Shown here piece by piece: positions 33,781 through 43,614 of a stretch of DNA of 64,000 bases (its first letter is position 1; each line of letters begins with the position of its first letter). Source of the stretch: Phoma sp. XZ068 (Eukaryota > Ascomycota > Dothideomycetes > Pleosporales > Didymellaceae); NCBI GenBank assembly GCA_004835665.1, contig RBKR01000010.1, forward strand, positions 434,001 to 498,000, written 5' to 3'. The notes under the pieces were generated by a model that did no database searches, was not told where the DNA came from, and saw nothing but the letters and a program-made list of their open reading frames with translations. Both the position numbers and the translations under genes were made by a program.

Positions 33781-34466
33781 TGCCTGTTGTCGCACGATTG
33801 GGTGCGGGTAGTGTAGACGTAGGGAATGAAGAATAGTGTGTTGTGCATGTTGTTGTTTTGTTCTAGCATCCTAGCTCAGCTTATATCCAGGCCCTCGCAC
33901 GGCACGATTAGTAATGCAGTTCATGTTCACGACAGCGTTTGGCCTGCGACACCTGTCAACCGTTTCGGCAGGTTGGAATCTCCAGCATTTATTGGACATG
34001 GCGAACTTCGTTCTTGATCTCTTCTTGATAACCCAAGAGGGGCAATCTTCTAGACGGGTATTTGAGCAGCGGCGCAGGATTCAGACTTGTGCTTGAAAAG
34101 TTACGATTGCGTATCCCACGTCATTGCGCACGGACGCGGGGGACTGTAGATGCGACAAACTTGACTGAAAACGACTTAGCGTCGGGCGGATTTAACTTGT
34201 CAGCTGGTTGCAGACTGCCACAACATTACTGGCCCAAAGGCTGATCACATTCAATGCGACGACAAGCTCGGCCCTAGCATGCAAAACGCAACATTGCAAG
34301 TGGAAGGAGACTAGCCATTTCTATTTAACCCTTGGCTAATTTATGGATGTGGAATCCCCAGCATTACACCGACCGCTCGCAGAACCTGACGAATAAACTA
34401 CTAAAACATCCATGCCAAGGACTTGGCTTGGGACTACGCAAGGCGACTTTGTATCTTTAATTTCGA
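33781..34466. other. Intergenic, no gene recognised
   Basis: Left flank of pogo element 3. Small ORFs only, none recognisable. Confidence 0.45.
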
Positions 34467-34468
34467 TA

Positions 34469-36331
34469 ACGTACCTCACGGGCGAGCTGGCCACCCGAGC
34501 GAGCTGGCCACTTTTGCCAAGACCACACCAACATTACAACCCCTTTGCAATACTACAGTACACAACAGCATTGTACTATTACCGCATAGTATACTGCACT
34601 AATCTACAGTACTCCACGCATCTTTCTTGCACGTTCGCGCGTTGTGTCCTGCCTCACCACATGTCCCACAGCGTCTTAAAGACTGAGTGCTCCCATCAAC
34701 ATGCGCTCTCTTCTTTGCCTTCTTCCCATCACTACGGGCCTTAAACTCCTTTAGAGTAGTCAGCCGCACCCCTTCAGCAAACGTCAAGGTCCCCTCTCAC
34801 TGCACTCACCTTCTTTTGTGTGATTTACGGCGTGTAGCTGCCTCATTAGCAGCTTAAAGCTCAGCAACCTGGTTGCGCATCAAAACTAGTAAATGTGCCA
34901 TTATCTCCGCGCCTTTGGTGAGCCGATCAAGGGCATCAACCATTAAGGTTAGTAAGCTATCAACGTGTCTCTGAATCCTCTCTCGAACCAGCTTCGATTG
35001 AGACCCAAATTCTAGGGTGTTGCTTGGTGTTCTAGACTCCCATGTACTGTGGTCCACAGTAGGTGGTGTTGGCGTGCGCAACCGTACTTCAAGCTTTAAA
35101 ATCACAGCCTCTGGGTCAAATGGGACCAAGCCAGCGCCTCTGAATCCTCCCTGGATGTTACTCTCAGTGATAGAGGTATCAAAAGCCGCTTTGAAGCACG
35201 GCAAGAACTCTAGTTTTGTAATGCGCGTGATCTTGTTGCGCATCAGCCTCTCAGCTTGGCAGCCATACCCCTTCTTCATAGGGGCAAAACAACCCACATC
35301 AAGCGGCTGGAGTATGTGCGACGAGTGGGGAGGCATGCATAGAGTGATAATCTTGTGCTCCTCGCAGTACTGGTGGAATGCAACTGAGTTGTGGCTCTCG
35401 TGGCCGTCCAGAATAAGCAGTCGGTAGCTGCCCACAGTGCGCTGCTTTGTGTGCTCATTAAAGTGCTTTAGCCACTTTAAACCAAGCTCATTGTTGGTCC
35501 AGCCGTTCTCAGAGACAGTGATAACCCAGTTGTGAGGTATACTGGGTTCTTTGTACCAGGCCGAGAGGTGGTGCTTGCCTGAGAAGATGATAAAGGGTGG
35601 GATAGCCCACCCCTTTGCATTGACGCCTTGGATGACTGTTGTCCACTCTCGATCGCCCTGCTGCACTGTCTTCGGTCGTCCTCGACGCTCAGCACCTGTG
35701 ACAACAGCTCCTGTTGATATGACGCCCATCATAAAGCCAGACTCATCGAAGTTGTAGGTGTCATCGTCCAGGATACCATACTTAGCTTTAGTATTCTCCA
35801 CAAGCCGGAACCAGCCCTGGATAACCTCAGGATCCTCACACAGAGCTCTCTTGTAGTCGTACTTTCGATTGAACTTGACTTTGAGCTCTGGCTGACGCTT
35901 AATGAACGTGCCAGCCCAGTTCTTGCCAACAGGTGGCTGGCAGCGCTCAGCAAGCAGAGAGTTGGCCATATCCTCCACATCAGCAAGCCGAGGCGAATAT
36001 CCTCGCTCGTCTAGCTTCAGTATATGCTGAACAATCACCTCCTCCTCAGTGCTTGTCAGCTTCATTAAGTTAGGCGTGCAATCGCGTCGTGGAGGCGTTC
36101 CAGCAAGTCGCGTACTAAGAGTGCTTCGGGGCACCTTGTAGATCGCTGAAGCGCGTCGCTGGGAGAGCGTCGCGTCTTGTTTAAGAGATTGAAGCGCAAG
36201 CTGTATATCTGCTTCATTAAAAGGCTTTCTTACGTTGTTGCGTTGAGACATCGCGACTCAAGTGAAGTTTGGTGTTGTCTTGGCAAAAGTGGCCAGCTCG
36301 CTCGGGTGGCCAGCTCGCCCGTGAGGTACGT
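34469..36331 (-). mobile_element. Pogo/Fot1-type DNA transposon 3
   Basis: Terminal inverted repeats of about 65 bp start ACGTACCTCACGGGCGAGCT and contain a short internal repeat (CGAGCTGGCCAC twice). TA duplications flank both ends (34467-34468 and 36332-36333). The right flank is an LTR fragment whose first 15 bp are missing, so the element went into that LTR or next to it. Confidence 0.93.
34599..36251 (-). pseudogene. Pogo/Fot1 DDE transposase with zinc knuckle, stops in tail
   Basis: The main frame from the ATG at 36251 (MSQRNNVRKPFNEADIQ) gives 465 aa with the HTH and CENP-B regions (SQRRASAIYKVPRSTLSTRL) and a full catalytic triad: NFDESGFMMG, LLILDGHESH and PLDVGCF. The same frame continues past three stops (34854-34856, 34806-34808, 34797-34799) into KAKKRAHVDG and a CX2CX4HX4C knuckle (CGTCGEAGHNARTC), ending at 34599. 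All three stops can come from C-to-T changes (CAA, CGA, CGA). A protein cut at 34854 keeps the catalytic core but lacks the knuckle. It is closely related to the dead transposase of element 1. Confidence 0.9.
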
Positions 36332-36477
36332 TACAAGGAAAGAGCGATAAATAGTAGGACCGATAACTAGTGCGATCTACGGAACCTCCGGAAGCAGAGG
36401 AGCTATAGAAGAAAGCAGCAGACAGAACACAATCGAGGATAATCCACTCTGCCCACAACATTCATTAAATTCTGACA
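36332..36477 (-). repeat. LTR fragment, same family as 47208-47368
   Basis: Inverted relative to the LTR at 47208-47368 and nearly identical over 146 of 161 bp; it ends at TCTGACA (36477). The missing 15 bp are exactly those before the TA at which pogo element 3 begins. The expected 15 bp are not clearly found on the other side of pogo 3. Confidence 0.9.
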
Positions 36478-36488
36478 CTAGTAAATAC

Positions 36489-37037
36489 TTACCGTGTGCA
36501 CGGACCCTTACCTGCAAACCTTTGTATCTTTAACTCACAAACCTTTGCCCTTAATACCCTCCAATGTTGATGCAACTTGAGCAGTACGTGCAGTAGGTGA
36601 GCTTGAATTATGTGTGTCAATTTGGAGCAAAGGGCTGATCGATTGCGCGAGAGAAATGATGCAGAAGTCAAGATAAACGACAGAAGACTGCAAACAATGC
36701 ATATGTGCACCGACATTTTGCGCCTTGTCTTCTGTGAACAGCTAACCAACAGAACATTTAACACCATATGCCTTACATTTACGCTATAGCTTTGAACAGC
36801 TCGGGCAATGTTGTCGTTAGGGTGAGGAATCAGCCATCCTGCACTGTGAGCGCCAGCGTCTGGATCACGCTGTGAGCGCGATGCATCAGCACGGCGGAAG
36901 AACAGCTTCTCGTAGTCTTCGTTCGGCGGCTCGTACCCATGCTTGCGGGCGAAATCAGCTTCGCTAGCCAGGGGGAAGCTCCGGGGGCCGCCGTCAAATG
37001 CCTCGGCAGCCTTGTACAGCGCAGTGGACCAGTGCAT
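36489..37037 (-). other. Unrecognised ORF, possibly gene fragment
   Basis: The minus-strand ORF from the ATG at 37037 has a protein-like first part (SEADFARKHGYEPPNEDYEKL, then GWLIPHPNDNIARAVQSYS) of about 85 aa, followed by low-quality sequence. A possible intron begins after VQSYS (GTAAAT) and ends at CACAG about 50 bp later. I do not recognise the family. It may be the 5' end of a gene cut by the neighbouring repeats. Confidence 0.3.
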
Positions 37038-37288
37038 ATTTGCTCTTTGTGTTGTTCCGGCACACAGTAGATAATAGGGGACGACGCTGAGAGTGCAGAG
37101 AAAGGGGGCTGGTAAGTTGAGTTGCGCGTGATGCTACCGTGCCGCCACAACCAACGAGCAACAGCGGACCAGAAAAAGCAATAAACCCTAAGCTAGCACC
37201 CCAGTAAGAGAACATCAGATAGCGCGTGTGCAGAAGATCGCGAAGTGAATAGGTTGCTTGCACGTACAACCGTTCCTTGTGCAACGCG

Positions 37289-38524
37289 ATGGACATATTT
37301 ACACAGCTCTTTCAACACTGTCCTGATGTTCGCATCGTTGTTTGTAAACCTTGCGCGATTGCAATACCCCCACCACAGATAGTAAGGCATCTAAAAGAGC
37401 GCCATCCAAAGGTGCCTGCAGGAGACCGTACGGACGTCGCTGCAGCTGCACACACGCTATCCGACCTCGCCAGGAGGCCAGCAGACGTGCGCATCTCAAG
37501 AGTAGCTAAAGAGTCCATCTCTACCCTTGGTAGCTGCTTGGATGCGTTCCGTTGTACGTGGGGGGATTGCTTGTACATCTGCACAACGCTTAGAAGCATC
37601 CGAGCCCATTGTACAGACAAGCATGGCTGGGTTAACAATCAGAAACGGGGCGGCGACGCCAGAAGTAAGAGGAAACAATCAAGCAATCGACTGTGGAGAG
37701 ATGATCAGTCGTGCCAGCGTCTGTTCAAGGCTGCTGGTTGGCCTGCCTACATAGCCGTCGAGACCCGCGCCAATAGCCTACACGCAGAGGACATCTCTGA
37801 AATAGTCAAGGCAGACCTTCAGCGCATAGAGGAGGAACAAGAGGCAGCAGTAACGCAGGAGCCGATCAAAGAGTCGAGTCGCCAGCAAGCTGACCCGTGG
37901 TTGGAGCTGACAGAGTGGATCTCCCATCTGAAGGGTTTCTCTAGGGCGACGCTCCTGTGCGCGAGACAGCTCCCGGGCGAGACTGAAGACGCACGCAAGG
38001 AGAAAGAGAGCGAAGCCCGCGAATCCGATCTAGAAGATGTGTGCAAGGCGATGCGGCGGCTTATACGCAAAGCGTTCCACAGCAGCCAGCCTGAGCTTGC
38101 GAGTCGGCCAGTGCGAGAGATCATCGAGCGACGCGAGACAGGCGCAGAATCCAACGAGCGCCCGTTCTACTCGGGCCATAAAGTGGATACGATCAAGAAG
38201 TACAGCCGGAAGCTGATCCAGATCCTCTGCTACCTGTGGCGCACCTACGAGCAGACAGAGTGGCCGCCTTACCAGCTCACGGACAAACAAGATGCGCTCC
38301 TGTGGTCGCTCCAGCAGATTGCGCGTTCAGGAAATGCTGGGAAGAGCGAGCAGCTAGAAGCAGGTTGTCTGCAGCTCTGGATCGCTCTCCTAGACCACAG
38401 CCTGTCTGGCAACGAGCACGAGAGCGCATTGCTGAGCGGTGTAGCCACGCGACCCTCACGATTAGGACCCGACTCGGGCATTCGGCCGCGACTGACGCCC
38501 CTGATTCGTCTTCTTAGAGCCTAG
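37289..38524 (+). CDS. OrsD-like zinc-finger protein, C-terminally truncated (family C)
   Basis: About 411 aa from the ATG at 37289. It has two zinc-finger motifs typical of the OrsD/DUF3505 type: CKPCAIAIPPPQIVRHLKERH near the start, and CTWGDCLYICTTLRSIRAHC near 37555. A charged linker follows, then a helical segment (KVDTIKKYSRKLIQILCYLW and ALLDHSL) that matches the order of blocks in the longer protein at 39165. The protein then shifts into non-conserved sequence and stops at 38524, well before the recombinase-like blocks present in the other copies. It is therefore a truncated member. Function unknown; relatives sit near telomeres and in secondary-metabolite clusters. Confidence 0.7.
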   Translation: MDIFTQLFQHCPDVRIVVCKPCAIAIPPPQIVRHLKERHPKVPAGDRTDVAAAAHTLSDLARRPADVRISRVAKESISTLGSCLDAFRCTWGDCLYICTTLRSIRAHCTDKHGWVNNQKRGGDARSKRKQSSNRLWRDDQSCQRLFKAAGWPAYIAVETRANSLHAEDISEIVKADLQRIEEEQEAAVTQEPIKESSRQQADPWLELTEWISHLKGFSRATLLCARQLPGETEDARKEKESEARESDLEDVCKAMRRLIRKAFHSSQPELASRPVREIIERRETGAESNERPFYSGHKVDTIKKYSRKLIQILCYLWRTYEQTEWPPYQLTDKQDALLWSLQQIARSGNAGKSEQLEAGCLQLWIALLDHSLSGNEHESALLSGVATRPSRLGPDSGIRPRLTPLIRLLRA

Positions 38525-39125
38525 CGCCGAATCGACCCCTTCTCGTTGTTCGTTTAGGTTTAGCTCGCTCACGGCCTAACCTGCATATGGTTGGACCTAC
38601 GTCTGCTGTTTCTTTGCCGTGTCGCGTACCTGTGCATGCATCTTTTCATGAGAAAAGGGCGTTGTAAACGCTCTTTATCGAATTGGCTGCAACGTTGATA
38701 GAGGACTTCCGCAATGACCACATGGACGGTCTTCACAGGCGATCCAGCAAAGAACGCACCCATCTTAAGTACCTCTGCGCCTCCATCTTGGACTATCCAC
38801 ACAGGATGCCCTGCAGTAAACAAGGCAGGTGGACAGCGCGGCTGCGACGGCGCTCTGCATTCTTACCTGACCCCCCATCGCTAACAATGCAACAGCCCGC
38901 TTGAGCAGGATGCTCCGAACATCACACACCGAAACAGGCCCAATATCGCTTAGCGTTAGGGTTTTGCGCTAACATTAAGGAGGCAATTCGCAAAAACTTC
39001 AGGGGCCCAATTCACTCACAACAAGACACTACAAGATATTACTACTCATACAAACTCTACTCGTACATATCGGAATATTGCGCCGGTGACGTTATTTACA
39101 ATAATTCAGAGGTTAGTTGCTTGAA
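38525..39125. other. Intergenic before telomere-like repeats
   Basis: About 600 bp with no gene seen. One TTAGGG unit lies at about 38958. Confidence 0.5.
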
Positions 39126-39162
39126 TAGGGTTAGGGTTAACTTGGGGTTAACTTAGGGTTAG
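39126..39162 (+). repeat. Interstitial telomere-like repeat (TTAGGG)
   Basis: Two perfect TAGGGT units followed by degenerate ones (TAACTTGGGGT, TAACTTAGGGT), 37 bp, directly before the ATG at 39165. TTAGGG is the telomere unit of filamentous ascomycetes. The G-rich strand runs toward the gene. Confidence 0.8.
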
Positions 39163-39164
39163 CG

Positions 39165-41630
39165 ATGGAGCTAGTGTGGGACAGCCGTCCGTCAACACCG
39201 CAAGGGAGCGCAAACACAACAAGCAGCGGCACGCAACGCCGCAAAAGAGGCTTGCAGGTATCGCTTAACAACTGCGACGATGTTCTCTGCTTTCTGCAAG
39301 ACTTTGGTGTTTTGGTATGCAAGGAGCATCACACTACTGTTGTCAATCTTGACACGCCTCTCTTGCAGCATCACAGCGTGCCCGCTGCAACTCGAAAACA
39401 GGTTGTTCAGCGCTTCAGTTGTTTCACCCCGGTTCATCCGGCTGAGATTGAGCTTCCGGATCAGCCCGCGCAACCGATAGAAGAGCTTGGGAAGCCGCTA
39501 GATGGGCTGCAATGCAAGACGTGCGGATCTACTACTGTTAGCAAGGATGCAATGCGCATGCACTGCAAAAAAAATCACCAGCAAGCTTGGACAGGCGATA
39601 AAAGCTTGCTGTACAATACTGTGAAAGTGCAGAGCTTCTTCCGCACAGGGGGGTTGCAGAAATATTTTGTTGTTGAAGTAGCTGAGGCTGAGAATGCCGA
39701 AAATGTTGACGTCGAAGTTGCGGTTCAAAGGCAGCTTGCCGAGTACAAATTGACACAACAAGAAGTCGAGAAAGAGCTGCAAACACTAGAAGAGACTGCA
39801 AAAACCGACAAGACAGGATGGTTCAAGCGGACGGGCTGGTTGGAGTTCTTCAAGGACCGGAATCTCGTTCATTTAGCACATCAAGTCCGGGCACCCGATC
39901 AGGGCGAACGCAAGATCAAGCTGGCCGCTCAGATAACAGAGGGGCTGATTGAACGAAGTGTTAAGGGATTGGCTACGCTTCCGCAAGAGCTAAGGCGCTG
40001 GCTGCGGAGCGCAAAGCAGAGCGAGGTTGATCAGCGGCCGCTGGGGCGACTGCAGAACCCGGAGAGTCAGGCAGTGTATGCAAGCTACATGGTACGATTT
40101 GTCTGCTTCTATCTGCGTGTACTAGCCGACGAAGAGCAACGCATTGCGCAACTCAGACAGCAGCAAGCCGTAGCCGCCAACCCGGACAGCATCGAGGAGA
40201 CAAGCAGCGAGGCGGACAGCGAGGAGGACGAGGAGGGTAGTGAAGCCGACAGCGACAGCGCGCGGCCCCGGCGCAGGACACGCAGTCAAAAGCAGCCGGA
40301 CATGATGAAAGATGCGCGCGAGCTCTTCGCGTGGACTGATGAGCAGAAGTCGTGTGCGATCAAGCTGTGGGACGCGCTGGACGGCGACGACAGAGGCGCT
40401 CAGACTGAGGTGCTTCTTGCGTCTATCAGCTCGTTTATCTTCACAACATATCACCCCGTAGCGCTTTCTACTGGACTGATTCAATTTCTCGCGGTGCTTG
40501 GGATCGATCCGGACACGGGTCGCTTGCGGACCGCGAAGAACTACTCGTACATGCTGGCTGGGATGGTGTACTGCGTGCGGGTGGTTGGTCTGGAGAAGCT
40601 GCTCCCGGGGTGGCGGCGCGACACGCAGACAGAACAGGACCGCGATCGTTTTCTAGCAATGCGGCACAAGCATCTAGCAGACGGCACGTTCAGCCCGACG
40701 AGCGAGATGATTAGCATGTTGGCGTACGGCAAACACATTGGACTGACAGCTGGCAACTCAGGCAACACTTACTGGTCCGAGGATAAACAGATGTTCTTTC
40801 TCAACGGCAGACGCATCATCATCAATCGCTTCTGCAAGATGGCGCAGGACTTGATTGCCGAAACGGAGCAGATGCTGTGGGAGCTTTGCTGGGTGGAGAC
40901 GGAGGAAGACCGCGTTGCAGTCGATCTAAAGCAGGTAGTCGACGATGTGACGTTTACAAAGCGACGTACGTCGTTTGTCGATGCGCCGGGTAACAGGCTG
41001 CAGGGGGGACTGGCTTGGATGCTGAAGAGGGCGATGACTGCAGCGGGCGGACGGCGACTGAAGCGTGCCGATGGGCAGTGGAGCGTCAAAGCAGTGCGGC
41101 GGTACATGAGACAGGTCGACCGCTTCTTGGAGCTGCTGCTCTGCAGCGTGCACGTCACATCAGGGCAACCGGGGCGCGGGTCAGAGATCACGACGATTCG
41201 ACACCGCAACGGCATATTGCAGGACCGCAACATCTTCGTCGCCGACGGACAGATCATGACGGTGGTCCGCTATCACAAGTCACAGTCGCAGTGGGACAAG
41301 CCGAAGATCGTGCCGCGCTTCTTGCCGCCGCGTCTGGGGCAAGTGATGGCGGTGTACTTGGTGTACATACAGCCGTTCAAGGAGTATCTGACGCTGCAGG
41401 TGCTGGGGGGCAGCTACAGCGACTACGTGTGGCACGATGCGCAGGGCGCGTGGGATACTGGCCGGCTCACAAGGGTACTAAAGCGCGAGACAGGGAAGAG
41501 GCTGGGCGTGGTGCTGCACACGCTAGAGTACCGGCACACGGCAGTAGGGATTGGGCGAGTCAAAGTAGGAGAGTCGTTCAGCAGGGGCTACTGGGCTAAT
41601 GCTTGCTGGAACTTTGTTCAAACTTCCTAA
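39165..41630 (+). CDS. OrsD-like protein with tyrosine-recombinase-like blocks, truncated (family A)
   Basis: Open frame of 821 aa. N-terminal zinc-finger region: VCKEHHTTVVNLD, then a C2H2 finger CKTCGSTTVSKDAMRMHC. An acidic stretch (about residues 345-370) divides it from a large helical domain. Near the C-terminus blocks follow in the order expected for a tyrosine recombinase: GQPGRGSEIT (Arg671), VVRYHKSQS (Lys705), PRFLP, and EYRHTAVGIGR (Arg790-His791). The next block, with GH and the Tyr nucleophile, is missing because the frame runs into the left end of another element at about 41606 and stops at 41630. Related long proteins may carry a RecQ-type helicase domain; none is here. It starts 2 bp behind telomere-like repeats. 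The recombinase reading is my inference. Confidence 0.7.
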   Translation: MELVWDSRPSTPQGSANTTSSGTQRRKRGLQVSLNNCDDVLCFLQDFGVLVCKEHHTTVVNLDTPLLQHHSVPAATRKQVVQRFSCFTPVHPAEIELPDQPAQPIEELGKPLDGLQCKTCGSTTVSKDAMRMHCKKNHQQAWTGDKSLLYNTVKVQSFFRTGGLQKYFVVEVAEAENAENVDVEVAVQRQLAEYKLTQQEVEKELQTLEETAKTDKTGWFKRTGWLEFFKDRNLVHLAHQVRAPDQGERKIKLAAQITEGLIERSVKGLATLPQELRRWLRSAKQSEVDQRPLGRLQNPESQAVYASYMVRFVCFYLRVLADEEQRIAQLRQQQAVAANPDSIEETSSEADSEEDEEGSEADSDSARPRRRTRSQKQPDMMKDARELFAWTDEQKSCAIKLWDALDGDDRGAQTEVLLASISSFIFTTYHPVALSTGLIQFLAVLGIDPDTGRLRTAKNYSYMLAGMVYCVRVVGLEKLLPGWRRDTQTEQDRDRFLAMRHKHLADGTFSPTSEMISMLAYGKHIGLTAGNSGNTYWSEDKQMFFLNGRRIIINRFCKMAQDLIAETEQMLWELCWVETEEDRVAVDLKQVVDDVTFTKRRTSFVDAPGNRLQGGLAWMLKRAMTAAGGRRLKRADGQWSVKAVRRYMRQVDRFLELLLCSVHVTSGQPGRGSEITTIRHRNGILQDRNIFVADGQIMTVVRYHKSQSQWDKPKIVPRFLPPRLGQVMAVYLVYIQPFKEYLTLQVLGGSYSDYVWHDAQGAWDTGRLTRVLKRETGKRLGVVLHTLEYRHTAVGIGRVKVGESFSRGYWANACWNFVQTS

Positions 41631-41940
41631 CCTCCGTCCGTGCTTCCTGATAACCTTTGTCAAATCTCCGAAAAGCGGCCGTGCACGCGTCCGTCACCCT
41701 GTCCGACACCAACAACATAACCACTCCTCAATGCCTTGCTCCCCTCTTTCCTCCTCTCTCTAGCCTTTTACCTGCTGTCTCGTAGTTCTCAGATGCTGTT
41801 TCTTTTCGCCTGCTTGCCGTGTTGCGGATTCCTGTCATCATGAATCGTGACTCTACACCAACCCTTCTGGCCCGCTGCGATCTGCATGTAGATGGCGAGA
41901 GCCAAGCCCTGATATGTCGCCGATGCAGGCTGAACCCCAA
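41606..41940 (+). pseudogene. 5' end of a family B OrsD-like element, truncated
   Basis: From GGAACTTTGTTCAAA the sequence parallels 60221 onward for about 330 bp: the same pyrimidine-rich leader, then an ATG at 41840 (60427 in the other copy) with LLARCDLHVDG and ALICRRCR against LLARCDLYVD and ALICRRCK. After the first half of the zinc finger the similarity ends at about 41938. The left boundary lies inside the family A reading frame. Confidence 0.8.
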
Positions 41941-42173
41941 AACCACCATCAAACTTGGGGCTGTAGAGCCTCACACAATAGCTATTATTGCGATGTTTTT
42001 TTAGTGGTAATATCTATAGGCCTTAATTGATATACAGCTATTGATATCGTACAGGAGGCTTGATGTTGCGGCTGCGTCGTGACATGAGAGCTGGTGCGCC
42101 TGCTACAACAACCTGAGCTCTCCACCAGCTGTAGGCCTCACAACAGCTCTCTTTTTAAAGGTAGCTTTTGCAG
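41941..42173. other. Spacer, no gene
   Basis: A short direct repeat (GCTGTAGAGCCTCACA near 41960, GCTGTAGGCCTCACA near 42129) frames this stretch. No coding sense. Confidence 0.4.
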
Positions 42174-42427
42174 TGTTGGCAGGTCTAGAAAGTACGGTGA
42201 TATCTGGATCGGAGAGACCGAAATTCTATACTTTCGGTGAGACCGAGACGATCGGGTTGACCGTCGGCCAGGCCGAAGAGCTGAAGTTGAGGCCGCAGAT
42301 ATAAAGGAATAGGTTGCGCTCTGGAGAAAGGGACAGAGGTTTCTCGAATAAAAGATAATTTCGACTCTATTGAGACTTGCGTCACATGCGCCACAGTATT
42401 AGAGTTCTCATACGAGTCATACCAACA
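42174..42427 (-). repeat. Probable solo LTR (TGTTGG...CCAACA)
   Basis: 254 bp with 6-bp inverted ends TGTTGG/CCAACA. Its right half recurs in inverted orientation at 54447-54579. Flanking bases TGCAG and GAGCC do not match, so no target duplication is kept. Confidence 0.7.
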
Positions 42428-42795
42428 GAGCCCAGTTCTTACCAGGAGGCTTATTCGGTATGTTCGCGGCGGATCGACGACGGGCGATGCTGAAGGCCAG
42501 AGTAGGTATGCTTGACGCGGACAGGTTGCCCCAAACTAGACATTAGCAGCAGGAATGCAACAAGGGCTCTTTCCTCTTCTACAGGAAGGTATTGTTGGAG
42601 TCGGGCGATCTCCTCTTTCGAGGGCCGCCCATGGTACCGGTTATAGAGCGTAGTGAGAGCGACACCACTCGAGTCGGCTCGGGCAGCCCATGTTCTACCG
42701 TCATTTGGAGGAGCGTCTGCAAGCGCTCTGCTGGCTGCGTCCATCTCTACGCATATGGTGGTCACTGGCAGCACGCGATTTTCGGGACACATCAC
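42428..42795 (-). pseudogene. N-terminal fragment of a pogo-type transposase
   Basis: The minus strand encodes the HTH/CENP-B part of a fungal pogo transposase: RTWAARADSSGVALTTLYNR, a GRPSKEEIAR segment, EEERALVAFLLLMSSLGQPV and, after a one-base shift near 42512, IPTLAFSIARRRSA and KPPGKNWAL. It stops exactly where the LTR at 42427 begins, and no catalytic part is found beyond. Start codon could be at 42795 or at 42741 (MDAAS). Confidence 0.8.
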
Positions 42796-43614
42796 CCTCC
42801 CCGACCAAGTGCCAAAAATAGCCCTTTGTCCAATAGAAGCTTCGAGAAGGTTGCTGTGCTTTGTCCTGTACCTTGTGTCCTAGATTGAGACTAGCGTATC
42901 TTACAGTACTCTGGCTCATGGTCGATGGCACGTGCAAAGGGATTTTCGTGACAGCCGTCTCTGGCCTCACACTGCGATCCAGACTGTGAGCGGCGCATGT
43001 CGCTCTATCATGCGGACCTACGCACACTATTTTTGGTCTTTCTGCTGTACAAAACTACGAGAAATCGCTAACGCAGAAGTTATCATCGGTTAGCAACCCT
43101 GTACGCCAACTAATCATACTTCGTTGTGAGGACTTGCGTGTCTCTAATTAGCCTCGGAGCCATTGTTCCGGAGTGCGCGTGGCGAAGTGGCCTTCCCTTC
43201 TCCCCCACTATCCAGAGGCCATCACCTCACGGACGAATCCCCGGCGGCCGAATCCCACCTCGCTATCCCCTTCAAGATGTGAGTGATCAGTTAACGTTAC
43301 ACGATGTTACTTGTGGCAATATTGACAAAATAAGGTGCACCTTTATCACTACCATAAAACACACAGTCGACGCTCAGGGCAACCAACGGACACAACGAGT
43401 GAGAGAGCAGAGAGATTGCGAAAGCACAACTTGTCGTACATCTGCGCGATACGTCGCACCGACGAATAACTTAACAAGTTCCTCAGGCTAGCCAACAGCA
43501 CACAAGATGAACTAGCGGTAACGGGTCGATATGTGCTGGGTACATGAACAGTTGGAATTGAAGGAATGGACACAATTTGTCTATTGATACAACCGCATCT
43601 CTATGCCAATAATA
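42796..43614. other. Intergenic, no gene recognised
   Basis: Remnants of the pogo end may lie at 42900-43030. No coding sequence supported. Confidence 0.4.
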
